Below are positions 11,753 to 23,051 of a stretch of DNA of 64,000 nt, piece after piece. The DNA is from Massariosphaeria phaeospora. Its lineage: Eukaryota > Ascomycota > Dothideomycetes > Pleosporales. The position numbers and the translations under genes are program-made. Location: positions 186,001 to 250,000 of the forward strand of contig JAADJZ010000023.1 of the NCBI GenBank assembly GCA_011032825.1, in the 5' to 3' direction. The notes beneath the pieces are model-generated. The model had not been told where the DNA came from. It ran no database searches and was given only the letters and a program-made list of their open reading frames with translations. Positions within the stretch are counted from its first letter, which is position 1; each line of letters begins with the position of its first letter.

Positions 11753-13615
11753 ACGTACATTACGAGTTCGTGCATTACACGAGTTCGTGCATTACTTTTG
11801 CTAAGCTTTTACCAAACTCTACTTTCTACGTAATGCTTTAACAACAATAATAAATAGAACTTTCTAAAGAACGTTAGATACAACTTGCTCTTTAAGCTTT
11901 TAAACAAAACGCAATACTTTCTTAGCAACGCGCTGCAGCTATCTACAACGTTAATTAATTAACACTAAGTTGCTAACGCGTAGAATAGACTTTACAAGCA
12001 AATTACTAGCCTAAATTAAAGAATCTAACAAAAACTAAAAAGAGCGTAGTTGTTGAGTATATACTTAAGCTTATATTGCGCAGATTTCTTTTTAAGCTCG
12101 CAGCTGTAGCTAATATAGCCAATTTCTTGCGCGCAAAGCGCAATTTAGGCTAGGTTAGTTTAAACTAGTCTAGTACGTAAGTTATGCACTGTTTTAAGTT
12201 TACAATAAAGTTTAATTGCAAGTACAATTACAAAAAAGCGCTTTGCAAGAATTTTAAAGTTATTTAAAGCTAGTTTCGCTTAGTAGCTAACATAAAAGCC
12301 AAGTACAGTATTTAGAATATAAATACGTACAACTTTAACAAAACAAGCTTTATAATAAGCTAGATATTAACTAAAGCAGTTGTTACTACTTTAGAGAAAC
12401 GAGAATAGCCAAAGGCAATACAGCAAAGCAATAGAAAGTAAACAATAGTTATTCAAAGCATCAACGCAACAAAGTAGGCTATTTTACTTTTTATTATTTT
12501 TAAAAGCTACTATTACTTTTCTGCTTAGTACAAAGAGAAGAATCTGCTTTAAAACTAGGTTATTGCAGTTTCTAAGAAAAGCTAGACAACAAATAAACTT
12601 AAGCTACAGTAGTTAAAGCACTTTAATAAGCATACAAAAAAAAAGTAGTTAGTAGCTACTAACTACTCGCAATTAATAGCTATAAAAGCTATAACTCGCT
12701 TGCATTCTAGCAATACTACAAAAAAAACAAAATTATTACTATTTGTATGCTTTCGTACTTATCGCACTTTTTACAGCTTTTTAATGTAGGTTGTTTTGCT
12801 TTTTTAAAAAAAGCGTACAAGCGCTAAGCTAAAAATTTTATGCGCAACTAAATTACTTACATTACAAAACTTAAGTTTCTACTATGCTTTATACGCGCTT
12901 ATAATGTAGCAATTACTTTTAGTAATATCTAAAAAAGGTTTTAAAGCGCTAGATTAGTTCTATTTAACTTAAAACGAGTTATAACAGCTTTTGACATTTG
13001 GCTACGTACTCTATTACTACTACTGCTTATTAGCAACAAGCTCTAGCAATTGCAAACTTTAAGTAATACTTTTAAACTAGAGTCGCAATTAACGCTTGTA
13101 AAAGCAAGAATTTAAAAGTATATAAATAGCTTACCAACGTTTATAGTAGAAGCTTTTAAAAAAGTTTTAAAAAAAGCAGCTATTATCGCGCACAAGCTAG
13201 TGTTAGCGCAACGAAAAATAGCTAAGCTAAAAATAGCAAATAAAGCTGCTACGCAACGTAAATTGCATAAAAGAAAGCAGGTTTAGGTAGAAAAAACTAT
13301 AATAGTTGAAAATAAAGCTTGTTTAACTGCTCTAAAGAAGTTTAAAGCGCGTAGTAATAAAAAAAAACTAAAAACGCAAGTGCGCGCTAAAGTAAGTAAA
13401 CTATTTTAAAAATAGTATAAATAGTGTTATTAAGCTAAGCACAACGCGCGTACGTGTAAGCAAGTAGTAAAAGTAAACTTTAAATAATATCTTGTGTTAT
13501 ATTACTCTACACAAAGCTAAAGTAAGCTATTTTGCGCTAGAATAAAGTAGTTTTGGTAGGAGCTTAGCAAAAGTAATGCACGAACTTGTGTAATGCACGA
13601 ACTCGTAAAGTACAT
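11753..13615 (+). mobile_element. Fot1/pogo-type transposon, family A copy 2, with transposase relic
   Basis: An 1863-bp element with the family A terminal repeats, TA at 11751-11752 and TA at 13616-13617. Plus-strand reading shows a pogo/Fot1 transposase broken by stops and frame changes: a CENP-B-like DNA-binding part near 11900-12050, catalytic-domain-like segments, and a C-terminal part near 12900-13330 with ESNIQGVF-like, LRTPSPP-like, SSPTSIVEA-like and AQREIAKLKAANEAA motifs. That tail is typical of Fot1-like transposases. All frames are interrupted, so it is immobile. Confidence 0.83.
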
Positions 13616-14517
13616 TACGAGTAGTTAAGCTACACAAGTTCGCGAAACACTTTTGCTAAGCAAATTATCTAATATTATAACCTTAATACTTTTCTTAATA
13701 GTAAGCTTATTAGAATAATTTATACACTATTTTAAAGCACTAAGCTAGAACTTTAAAATCTACTAAAAATTACCTAAATAGGCTAAGTACTACTAGAGTT
13801 TTTAAAGTTTAAAGATAAAAAGCTCGCTTAAGCTCTATACCTAGTATCTAGTAGAATTCTACTATAATAAACTTTTATATTCTAAAATATTTTTATTTAT
13901 ACTATATATTAAAGTTCTAGAAAGTTATATAGTAGATAGCTTAGAATTAAAGCTATTAAATAGAATTAGAGCTTATATATAAAACCTACTAAGTATAAAG
14001 TATTAGTACTATTATAACTCTAAATAATACTACTTTTTAAAAGCTTATATAGTATAATTATACTAAGTACTAAATTATTAAGTAGTTTTACATTAGGTTT
14101 TAATAGTTATATATAGATATTTATACTTAGCTAGTATAAAAAAAGTAAACTACTTTCTAACTTATTTAGTAGCTTTAATCTTAGGCTATACGCTATAAAA
14201 CTTTCTAGTACTTTAATATATAGTAAAAATAAGAATATTTTAGAATATAAAAGTTTATTATAGTAGAATTTTACTAGATACTAGGTATAGAGCTTAAGCA
14301 AGCTTTTTATCTTTAAACTTTAAAAACTCTAGTAGTACTTAGCCTATTTAGGTAATTTTTAGTAGATTTTAAAGTTCTAGCTTAAAGCTTTAAAACAGTG
14401 TATAAATTATTCTAATAGGCTTACTATTAAAAAAAGTATTAAAGTTATAATATTAGATAATTTGCTTGGCAAAAGTGTTTTGCGAACTCGTATAGCTTAA
14501 CTACTTGTAAAGTACGT
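13610..14517. mobile_element. Long-inverted-repeat (foldback-like) non-autonomous element with family A ends
   Basis: The termini match family A (TTACGAGTAGTTAAGC at the left, complement at 14500-14517, then TA at 14518-14519). The interior is different: arms of about 330 bp (13610-13935 and 14180-14517) are inverted copies of each other around a central segment of about 245 bp. There is no coding capacity. I infer a MITE-like derivative that was moved by the family A transposase. Its left tip overlaps the right tip of the element at 11753-13615, so the exact left boundary is uncertain by a few bases. Confidence 0.72.
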
Positions 14518-14519
14518 TA

Positions 14520-14796
14520 TTTGTTAATTTATTAGAAAGCAAAAGAACAAAGAGCAGCAGCTTTAAAAAGCAAAAATAGCAGAGCTAAAAAAAGCAGCTA
14601 AGCTATACAAAAAGAAAATTGCAAAGAAAAAACGTATAGCGCAGAAAGCAGCTAAAGTAGCTAAAAAAAAAGAGAAAGTAGAAAAAGCAGCAAAGCGCGC
14701 TTGCTAAAAAAAGCTCGCAACGCTACAAAAGCTCTACAATTTTTTTAAAAAAGTAAAAGAAAAGCTTTGCAGCTATTTTTATAAAGTAAAAAGCGT
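14520..14796 (+). pseudogene. Lysine/alanine-rich transposase C-terminal fragment
   Basis: A short mutated segment between two family A type insertions. The plus strand reads as a Lys/Ala/Arg-rich helix-forming stretch (repeated AKK, KKE, KKAR-type words). Such basic coiled tails close many Fot1-like transposases. It probably comes from a third pogo-like element whose other parts were displaced. The assignment rests on composition only. Confidence 0.35.
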
Positions 14797-16197
14797 TAAC
14801 GTACTTTACGAGTAGTTGAGCTACACGAGTTCGCAAAACACTTTTGCTAAGCTTCTACCAAAACTACTCTATTCTAGCGCAAAACAGCTTATTTTAGCTC
14901 TATATAAAGCAATCTAACTTAAAATATTATTTAAAGTTTACTTTTGCTACTTGCTTACACGTACGCGCGTTATGCCTAGTTTAATTGCACTATTTACACT
15001 ACTTTTGAGATAGCTTACTTGCTCTAGCGCGCACTTGCGTTTTTAGCTTTTTTTTATTACTACGCGCTTTAAACTCTTTTAGAGCAGTTAGACGAGCTTT
15101 ATTCTTAACTATTAAAATCTTTTTTACTTAAACTTGCTTTCTTTTATGCGATTTACGTTGCGTAGCAGCTTTATTTGCTACTTTTAGCTTAGCTATTTTT
15201 TATTGCGCTAACACTAGCTTGTGCGCAACAATAGCTACTTTCTTTAAAACTTTTTTAAAAGCATTTACTATAAAATTTAGCGAGCTATTTATATGCCTTT
15301 GAATTCTTGCTTTTACAAGCGTTAATTGCGACTTTAATTTAAAAGTATTGCTTAGAGTTTGCGACTGCTAGAGCTTATTGCTAAAAAGTAGTAGTAATAG
15401 AGTACGTAGCCAAACGTTAAAAGCTGTTATAACTCGTTCTAAGTTAAATAAAACCAATTTAGCGCTTTGAAACTTTTTTTGGATATTACTAAAAGTAATT
15501 GCTGCATTATAGGCGCGTATAAAGTATAGTAGAAACTTAAGTTTTGTAATATAAGTAATCTAGTTGCGTATAAAAATTTTAGCTTAGCGCTCGTACGCTT
15601 TTTTTAAAAAAGCAAAACAACTTACATTAAAAAGCTGTAAAAAGTGCGATAGGTACGAAAGCATGTAAATAGTAATAATTTTGTTTTTCTTGTAGTATTG
15701 CTAAAATGCAAGCGAGTTATAGCTTTTATAGCTGTTAATTGCGAGTAGTTAGTAGCTACTAACTACTTTTTTTTTTGTATGCTTATTAAAGTGCTTTAAC
15801 TACTACAGCTTAAGCTTATTTGTTGTTTAGCTTTTTTTAGAAACTGCAATAACTTAGTTTTAAAGTAGATACTTTTTCTTATACTAGGCAAAAAGGTAGT
15901 ATTAGCTTTTAAAAATAATAAAAAGTAAAATAGCTTACTTTGTTGCGTTGATACTTTGAATAACTGTTGTTTACTTTTTATTGCTTTGCTGTATTGCCTT
16001 TAGCTATTCTTGTTTTTCTAAAGCTATAACAACTACTCTAGTTAATATCTAGCCTATTATAAAGCTTGTTTTGTTAAAGTTGTACGTGTTTACATTCTAA
16101 ATACTATACTTAGCTTTTATATTAGCTACTAGGCGAAACTAGCTTTAGATAACTTTAAAAAATTTGCAAAGCGCTTTTTTGTAATTGTACTTGCAAT

Positions 16198-16524
16198 TAC
16201 GCTAGCGAATAAGTAGAGAGTACTTATTGTTGGGTATAAGTTGAGTTAGAGTCGCACAAACCTAAAGTTAAAATTAAGTTAGAGTAATTAAAGCGTAGGT
16301 TAAAGTTAAGTTATAGGTACTACTTTTAGGTTAATAAACTTATTATAACTAGCTATTATAATTATAAAAAGAAAATATATTAAAATATAAAATTGTAGAG
16401 GTTTGTGCTAACTTAACTTATACCTACGCTAAAACGTTTTAGCGTAGGTATAGGTTAAGTTAGCACTAGAGTCTTACGTAAGCTAACTTAACTTTAACTT
16501 AACTTATACCTATTTACTACTCTA
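16198..16524 (+). mobile_element. 327-bp MITE, copy 1
   Basis: The element starts TACGCTAGCGAATAAGT and ends with an imperfect inverse (ATTTACTACTCTA), flanked by an exact 8-bp target duplication CTTGCAAT (16190-16197 and 16525-16532). The empty site is preserved in the other family A copies. It has a perfect internal palindrome near 16425-16450 (CCTACGCTAAAACGTTTTAG and on). It has no coding capacity. The 8-bp duplication points to a hAT-type transposase as mover; this is inference. Confidence 0.8.
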
Positions 16525-16635
16525 CTTGCAATTAAATTTTATTGTAAACTTAAAGTAGTGCATAACCTACGTACTAAACTAGTTTAAACTAATCTAGCCT
16601 AAATTACGCTTTGCGCGTAAAGAATTGGCTATATC

Positions 16636-16962
16636 TAAAGTAGTAAATAGGTATAAGTTAAGTTAAAGTTGAGTTAGCTTACGTAAAACTCTAGTGCTAA
16701 CTTAACTTATACCTACGCTAAAACGTTTTAGCGTAGGTATAAGTTAAGTTAGCACAAACCTCTACAATTCTATATTTTAATATATTTTCTTTTTATAATT
16801 ATAACAGCTAGTTATAATAGGTTTATTAACCTAAAAGTAGTACCTATAACTTAACTTTAACCTACGCTTTGATTACTCTAACTTAATTTTAACTTTAGGT
16901 TTATGCGACTCTAACTTAATTTATACTCAACAATAAGTACTTTCTACTTATTTGCTAGCGTA
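16636..16962 (-). mobile_element. 327-bp MITE, copy 2, inverted relative to copy 1
   Basis: It has the same length and sequence family as the copy at 16198, in opposite orientation and only 111 bp away. The target duplication is GCTATATC/GCTATATT (16628-16635, 16963-16970; one transition between them). The uninterrupted site can be read in the family A copies at 8821 and 11753. The pair forms a large hairpin-capable inverted repeat. Confidence 0.8.
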
Positions 16963-17076
16963 GCTATATTAGCTATAGCTGCAAGCTTAAAAAGAAATTC
17001 GCGCAATATAAGCTTAAGTATATACTTAACAACTACGCTTTTTTTAGTTTTTCTTAAATTTATTAATTTAAGCTTA

Positions 17077-18925
17077 ACGTAATCTACTACTAAGTAGAAC
17101 ACTTTACTAAGTAGAATAGTTTCTGCTAAAAACTTCTACTCTTTTATCAACGCAACATGTTTCAACAACAAAACGCGCAATTATTTAACTAAAAAAGCAA
17201 AATTTAGCTTGCTTTTTCTGCTTATAATAGCTAACAATTCTAAAGCCTTTAACGCGCTGCTAAGGCATTTAAAGTACTTTTTACAATACTTTTTTGCTAA
17301 CGCAAGAAAGTTACGCATTGCTTTAAAACTCGCTACGCTTAACACAAGCTTACTGCAACTAAAGAGCAAACAATTGTTCAATATATTCTTAACTTTAATT
17401 CGCGAGGATTTGCGCTTCGGCTGTGCGAGGTAGTAGATATAGCTAATAAACTACTAGCTGTACGCAGTAGTAAGCTAGTTAGCAAGCACTAGCTTGCGCG
17501 CTTCGTAACGCGTTTATCTAAGCTTAAAATAGCTTTTAATTAAGCTAAGAATAAGCAAAGAATACTCTAGAAGAATCTAGAGATAATTGGCGCGTAGTTT
17601 AAGCTAGTAGAGAACACTAAAGCTAAGTACGGCGTCTACGACGACAACGTGCACAACTTTAACAAAACTAGCTTTTAAATAGGCGTAATTAGCTCTATAA
17701 AAGTCGTTACAAGCTTTTAAAAACGTACTCAACCTAATTTTATCTAGCTAAGCAATTAAGAGTAGGTAATAGTTATTCAAAGCATTTGCGCTGCAAAGTA
17801 CGCGATCTCGCTTTTTATTATCTACAAAGAACGCGTTTACATCTTAGCGTAGTACGAGAAAGCTTTAATACTACGCAATTAGAAGCTTTTAGTTTCTAAG
17901 AATAGCTAGACAAACAACGCTTTAGGTTTAAAGTAGTTAAAGCACTTTAACGCGCATACAAAAACGCGCTAGGTAGAAGTATACTAGCTACTTATTCTAA
18001 ACAGCTATAAAAGCTACCTTAACTAGGATTTTAAAAACTACTACTTTGAACACAAAATTCTAACTTTTTGCATGCTTCTCTACTTGTTGCACATTCTTTA
18101 GCTACTTAACGTAGTCTACTTTTTGCCGTTGAAACGCAAGTACTTTTAGCGTGTTAAAGACTTAGCACGCTAGCGCGTTTTTTATATTAACAAAAAAAGC
18201 TTCTTGCTAGCCTTTAGAAACGCGTTTTTTGAGGTGTTTACAACAAAAAACTGCAAAAAAGCTTTTAAAGTTTTAGAGCTAGTTTCTATTAACGCGCAAG
18301 TAGTTTTTAATTGTCTTAAAGTACGGCTGTGTACTTTGCTACTACCTCTTGCACTAGAAACGCTGTAGTAGTCAAAAACACTAAGCAATACGCACAAGTT
18401 TAAATCTTAGTTAAAGCTTGTACGCAAGTTTTTTACTTAATTACTTGTTATAGCTTAGGTAGGCTTTTTTTAGTTTATAAAAAGTAGTAAGCTGTTGCTG
18501 CACTAAAACGCGCTTCTTGCTGCTCGCAACAAAGAGCTTAAAAAGCAACTAGCAAAAATAACTAAGCAAAAATCGCGCAAAAGAAAGCAGATTTAGCAAA
18601 GTAGTACTATAGAGTATAAAAGTGCTGCAGCGCAAGTAGCTACTAAGGCGTTTGCAAAGCCTTAGCAATTAAAGAAAGCTCGTAGTAGTAGTAATTAAGA
18701 ACGAGCTTAACTAGCTCTACGGCACTGTAGGAACTGCAGCGGAACTAGACACAATGCGCAAACGTGCAAAAAGAATACAAAAGCATTTTCTAAATTAGAT
18801 GCTAGCACGACGTACGTAGGCTTCTTGTTTAATAGCAATAAAATTAAAAATGCGTAACATAAGTTAGTTATGCCAAGGCTTTTTGTTCTACTTAGTAGAG
18901 TGTTCTACTTAGTAGTGGATTACGT
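17077..18925 (+). mobile_element. Fot1/pogo-type transposon, family B copy 2, inserted in family A copy 3
   Basis: An 1849-bp element with terminal repeats ACGTAATCTACTACTAAG and complement, each followed by a second CTAAGTAGAA block, and TA duplications at 17075-17076 and 18926-18927. The plus strand keeps segments of a Fot1-like transposase, for example QLFNIFLTLIREDL near 17370-17410 (DNA-binding region), a TTCTTLTKLAF-like catalytic segment near 17645, and a sequence resembling the EWVTVIQGICA block near 17760. It matches the copy at 2231-4078 in inverse orientation. The frame is broken many times. Confidence 0.8.
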
Positions 18926-19185
18926 TATAATCTGCTTGTAAAGGTCGTCGTCTAGCGCGTTGATAGCTTAGTGTTGTTTAAGAGATGTTATAGATAGCTG
19001 CAGCGCGTTGCAAAAAAAGTGTCGCGTTTTGTTTAAGAGCTTAAAAGGCAGTTTGTATCTAACGTTCATTAGAAGGTTCTATCTAGTGTTGTTGTTAAAG
19101 CATCGTGTACATAGGTAGAGTTGGTAGGGGCTTGGCAAAAGTGTCCCGCGAACTCGTGTGGCTCGACTACCCGTGAGGTACGTTA

Positions 19186-20129
19186 CAAACGTAGCGTTAA
19201 TAGTAGAAATGCTGCGAAGGCTTTAGAAAGCGTATTTGCTATTCTAGCTATCTTAACGCGTCGCGGCCGCAGCGTCAAGTTTCTAGATAGATATAAGTAG
19301 CGCAAATTAATCGCAAGTATCGATATAGTACTCTGCTAAAAATTCTTATGATAATATTGATTGTAGCTGGCTCTATTGCCTCATTGCTAGTAGAACGTTT
19401 ATGGTGTTCCGCGTGGCGTTATCTTTGGACCAGGGCCGAGATCGATGAATGATCTTCGGGCTTCTGTCACGGGGACAGAGTGGATTGAATGGACAACCAT
19501 GTCTACGGTAGGAGTTGGACGACCGTTAATTGAAGCCGTGTTGGTTGGCAGGAATCTGGCAAGAAGACGTACCAAGAGGCTGCTCTTGCTCCTCAAGTTC
19601 TACCATGACGGCATGGTTACACATTCCGACTTCTATGGTGTTCAGATAATGTTATTGCACGACCATCCACTCACAGTGACCGATTGCTATTTCGTGAAAC
19701 TTGGGATGAGAATATGCAGAAATGTATGCTTACATCTGTGAGCGGGGGTTCCGACTCACGCTACTGTACAGTATGGTATCGCATGAGATATGGATCGACC
19801 AAGTACATCCTTCGGTTTGGTGCTGAGGAGGGTATCAAGAATCTCGGAACGAGGAAGCGCATGTACAATCATAAAGTGCAAAGGGAACGCTGATCTTGAA
19901 ATAGTAAACTAGTATTTAATTTGAATATTCTCGGTTCCTCTTGTCTCGCCCAGACTAACTTCGGAGTCGGCACCGCTGTGCCTGGCAGCAACATGCTAAG
20001 CAAAACCGCCGTGCTAGTAGTTATTATCTTCGGCACAAGCCCCAGGGCTGCTCACCCTTGAGCTCGTCTTGATGCGTCATGTCCTAAATATGTCTATATG
20101 CAAACAGCGCTCGCAAGAGTTCTATGGTA
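19186..20129. other. Transition from AT-rich transposon block to gene space; no clear gene
   Basis: Base composition changes within about 200 bp from AT-rich to balanced. Two overlapping plus-strand open frames (19445-19741, 98 residues; and 19684-19893, 69 residues) have no recognisable domain and may be relics of a gene cut by the transposon block. The remainder is the 3' flank of EMC1, which is transcribed leftward toward this region. Confidence 0.4.
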
Positions 20130-23051
20130 TCACGTCGTCCAAAGAGAGTTGATCTGCTTTCTCTGAACCTACTCATCCGTTAGCAAACGTCGTGCAGAGG
20201 AAAACGTAGAAATCGACTTACCAAGGGAGCAACGAACAAGACGCTAACAAATAATGCGACAACAGTGAGAAGCATCTGCACCTTATTAAAGCCTTTGCCG
20301 AGGATGTCGAAGGCGAAACTAGGTGCCACGCGCGTTCCGAAAATATCCAACCCGTAAGCGAAAACCAAACTCGTACTCTCAATGCCACTCTCGCTTGTGA
20401 TGACATTTTTCACTCCTATGAGTTCGTATTTGTGGTTGAGGTGCCACTTGGGATCAAAGAGAATCATAGGGGTGTATTTAGTGAGCCCTTCAGATTGCTC
20501 CTGGGCAGTAGGATCGCGGCCGATAGGACGTCTCGGATCAATGGCTTGTCTAGGAATGCCCACGATCGAGTTCGACGCAGGGAGTGTGACTAGAAGCTCT
20601 CGGCTGGTGATACCTTGTCGTGTTTGTGTGACCGTCATGTGAGAAATTTCCTCTGGAATATGCCAAGTCTGTAAGAGAACATGCGGTTTTGCCGCATCGC
20701 CATTTCCTTCAGAAGGCTGTAATGTCGATGCGTTCGGAGAAGCACCGAGTGGGCCCCTATCATCAGGGAGTGGTGACTCATACATTTCAGCAACGACAAG
20801 CTGGTATCCTCTGGAAGAAGTCGCTGATTTGGAATCAATGGTGAATGAGTAGCTGAACCAATTCTCCGAGATGGTAGATGAGATCGGCCGTGAGACATCG
20901 ACGTCTCTATGCGAGCTGGTATGAAGCAATTGTCCGGACGCCGAATCCAAGAGGTACACGGAAGCTGTTCGACTGGACTCGACGACTGTTGTGACAAGAA
21001 CAAGGTTTGGGTTAAGGTACTTGTACAAGACCCTTCGATCGCCTAGGACTTTGCCAATCGATGCCACAGGGTCTTTGACGGGTCGTGCAGTGTAACTAAT
21101 GATTCGTTCGCCCTTTGGAGGCTCGAACGTCCAGATAGCTTCAGGACTGGACTTGGTATCGAGGAATCCTTCTAGGTCTCCATCAACTAAGTCGAAAGAT
21201 ATGAGACTCTGGCCTTCCGCAGCCACGTTAGAACGCACTTCGATATCCTGGGAAGAAATTAAACCCCCGGTTGTTGAGTTGATATATATGGATCCTTCCA
21301 ACGACGCGTCCTTGACTTCCACGTAGCCTGCAAAAGCTCTCATGGAGGGGCTATGAAACGTCGTCTTTGGGGAGAATTGGTTCAAGTCAATATGCCAGAC
21401 AACCTTTCCCTTGGAACCGACATCCAGAGCGGCCAGTCGTCCTCTTTCAGTAACTACGATGACAAGTTTATGGAAGCCAAACGTGTCGTGGTGGATCTCT
21501 TCAATGGCCGATTCCTCGGATTTCCCGATGACATTGCCTAGCACGCGGTTCGGAATGTTTTGCAGCCATGCTGGGAAATGTTCCAAGTCGCGAATGTGCC
21601 TTTCAACCCGATGGATATAAGCGGAGACTAAGTTTCGATCCCCCTCCGCTTCGAGCTTGTGAGCAAGAGCTTCTTCTTCTTCTGGAAGTTCTGCCCAGAC
21701 GGCGGATACAACGCGGGACAGAAACTCGGGCCGAGTCCAGGCAATTTCACCGTTTCTGATGAGTGACCATTGTCCGTTGGAGAAAAGAATGGCGGACCTC
21801 ACAGCAGTCGCCGAATCCGCCTTGACGACGACTTCGGATGTCCCGTGGACAGGATAGGCTCCGGCCAAAGCAGGCGTACCTCTTACAGGCCAGCGGCCAA
21901 GGACTCCATGAGATACCGAGGAAACCACAGTCACTTCCTCTGCAGTCACTCTCGTGAAGTAGACATTGGCATCAGAGGTGCTGGTTGTAAAGGTGCCTTT
22001 CCCTTTCAATGCCGGAAGACTATACGCCTTCGATATCGTGCTCTTCTTCAAATCCACATGGTATACGTCGGCCGAATGACCCACCGCGGTCTGGTATTCG
22101 ACGAGGAAATGCGCCAACGAATTTACTCGGTCCGGAGCGTGTAGAATGATCCTCTCCACGGGCTCGCCCGACGGCGCGTGGAAGGTCGAAACACCCTTTG
22201 TCCCGATTATGTTTATCTTCAGTACCTTGTTTGCTACATCTGTCCATGCGATCAGCGGCGCTGCTGTATTCGCGCCGGCAAAGAGAATATGCTCGCGAGA
22301 CTGTATGTCGCTATCCGAACTCAGCGTGTATTGATCGAGTTTCTTCCCAGTGATTGGGCTTAGCGACGTAACCCTCAGCTTCGATGCGCCGATCATCGGC
22401 GTGTGCAGCGAGATGTAGTAGATGGTAGTGGGCGAGGTGGATACCTGGAAGGGCGTGTCTCCGCTGTGGCCTCGTGTTAGTCTGGGTGCCACGGCTTGGT
22501 CAAACGTGTGAGGCGTACCTTGCATCCTCGAATGTCCATTTAGTCCGTCCAGTTTTGCCGTCCAGTCTCTTCACTCCCGGCTTGCCATTGCCCAGCAGCA
22601 CAATGGCGTCTTTGGCCTCGGTGTCGGTGATTCCGTCCTCCTGTTCGAGAATCTCCAAGTCTTCCACAGTGGCGCCGGCGACCCTAGTCTCCCAGACCAG
22701 CCTGCCATCCGAGGCGCTCCATGCACTGATGCGATCGCCCGCTGCACTGACTACCGTGTCTTGTCCTTCGCCCGATCTGAGCAAGCCCGGCCCAGCGCCA
22801 TCATGCGACGAAGCCTGCCGCCACACCAGTGCGCCGTCCTTTGGGTTGACTACGCCAATAGTCTGGTTCTGTGATATGGTGTATAGAAGGGAGGCCTTGG
22901 ACCCTGCGAACGGCTTCTGGAAGAAGGTGGCATCGTGTTTCGGGAGCCCCAGCAAGGCATAATGGAAGTCAATGTGGTGTGCGTCGTCTTCGAAGACAGC
23001 GGCCGCCGGCGCGAGACATGCTGCAAGGGCCAGCGCAGCATCAAAACGCAT
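20130..23051 (-). CDS. EMC1: ER membrane protein complex subunit 1
   Basis: EMC1 is the large lumenal subunit of the ER membrane complex, which inserts tail-anchored and multipass proteins into the ER membrane. My model has three exons (23051-22519, 22463-20222, 20162-20130) and gives 935 residues, a usual length. Residues 1-18 are a signal peptide (MRFDAALALAACLAPAAA). PQQ-like propeller blades follow, with repeated Trp motifs (GALVWRQ, GRLVWETR, GRTKWTF, GKVVWHID). The C-terminal EMC1 domain ends in one membrane helix (around LLTVVALFVSVLFVAPLV) and a short cytosolic tail. The last intron has a GTAAGT donor, a GCTAAC branch-like site and a CAG acceptor and adds a tail ending KQINSLWTT; if it is retained the protein ends FPLHDVC instead. 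The start is the first ATG before the signal peptide; upstream in-frame sequence has no ATG. Confidence 0.9.

Larger units (their letters stand above)
14799..19183 (-). mobile_element. Fot1/pogo-type transposon, family A copy 3, carrying three nested insertions
   Basis: Family A ends are present (ACGTACTTTACGAG at 14799, complement ending 19183) with TA at 14797-14798 and 19184-19185. Once the MITEs at 16198-16524 and 16636-16962 and the family B element at 17077-18925 are removed with their target duplications, the remainder is about 1.9 kb and aligns with copy 1 throughout. Coding sense is minus. The right-hand 250 bp (18935-19183) is visibly less mutated than the same part of copy 1, keeping GGGG and CCC runs. 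Confidence 0.83.

Noticed and set aside
22474..22962. 162-residue open frame on the plus strand
   Set aside because: It is antisense to the first exon of EMC1, whose signal peptide and PQQ-like repeats are clear.
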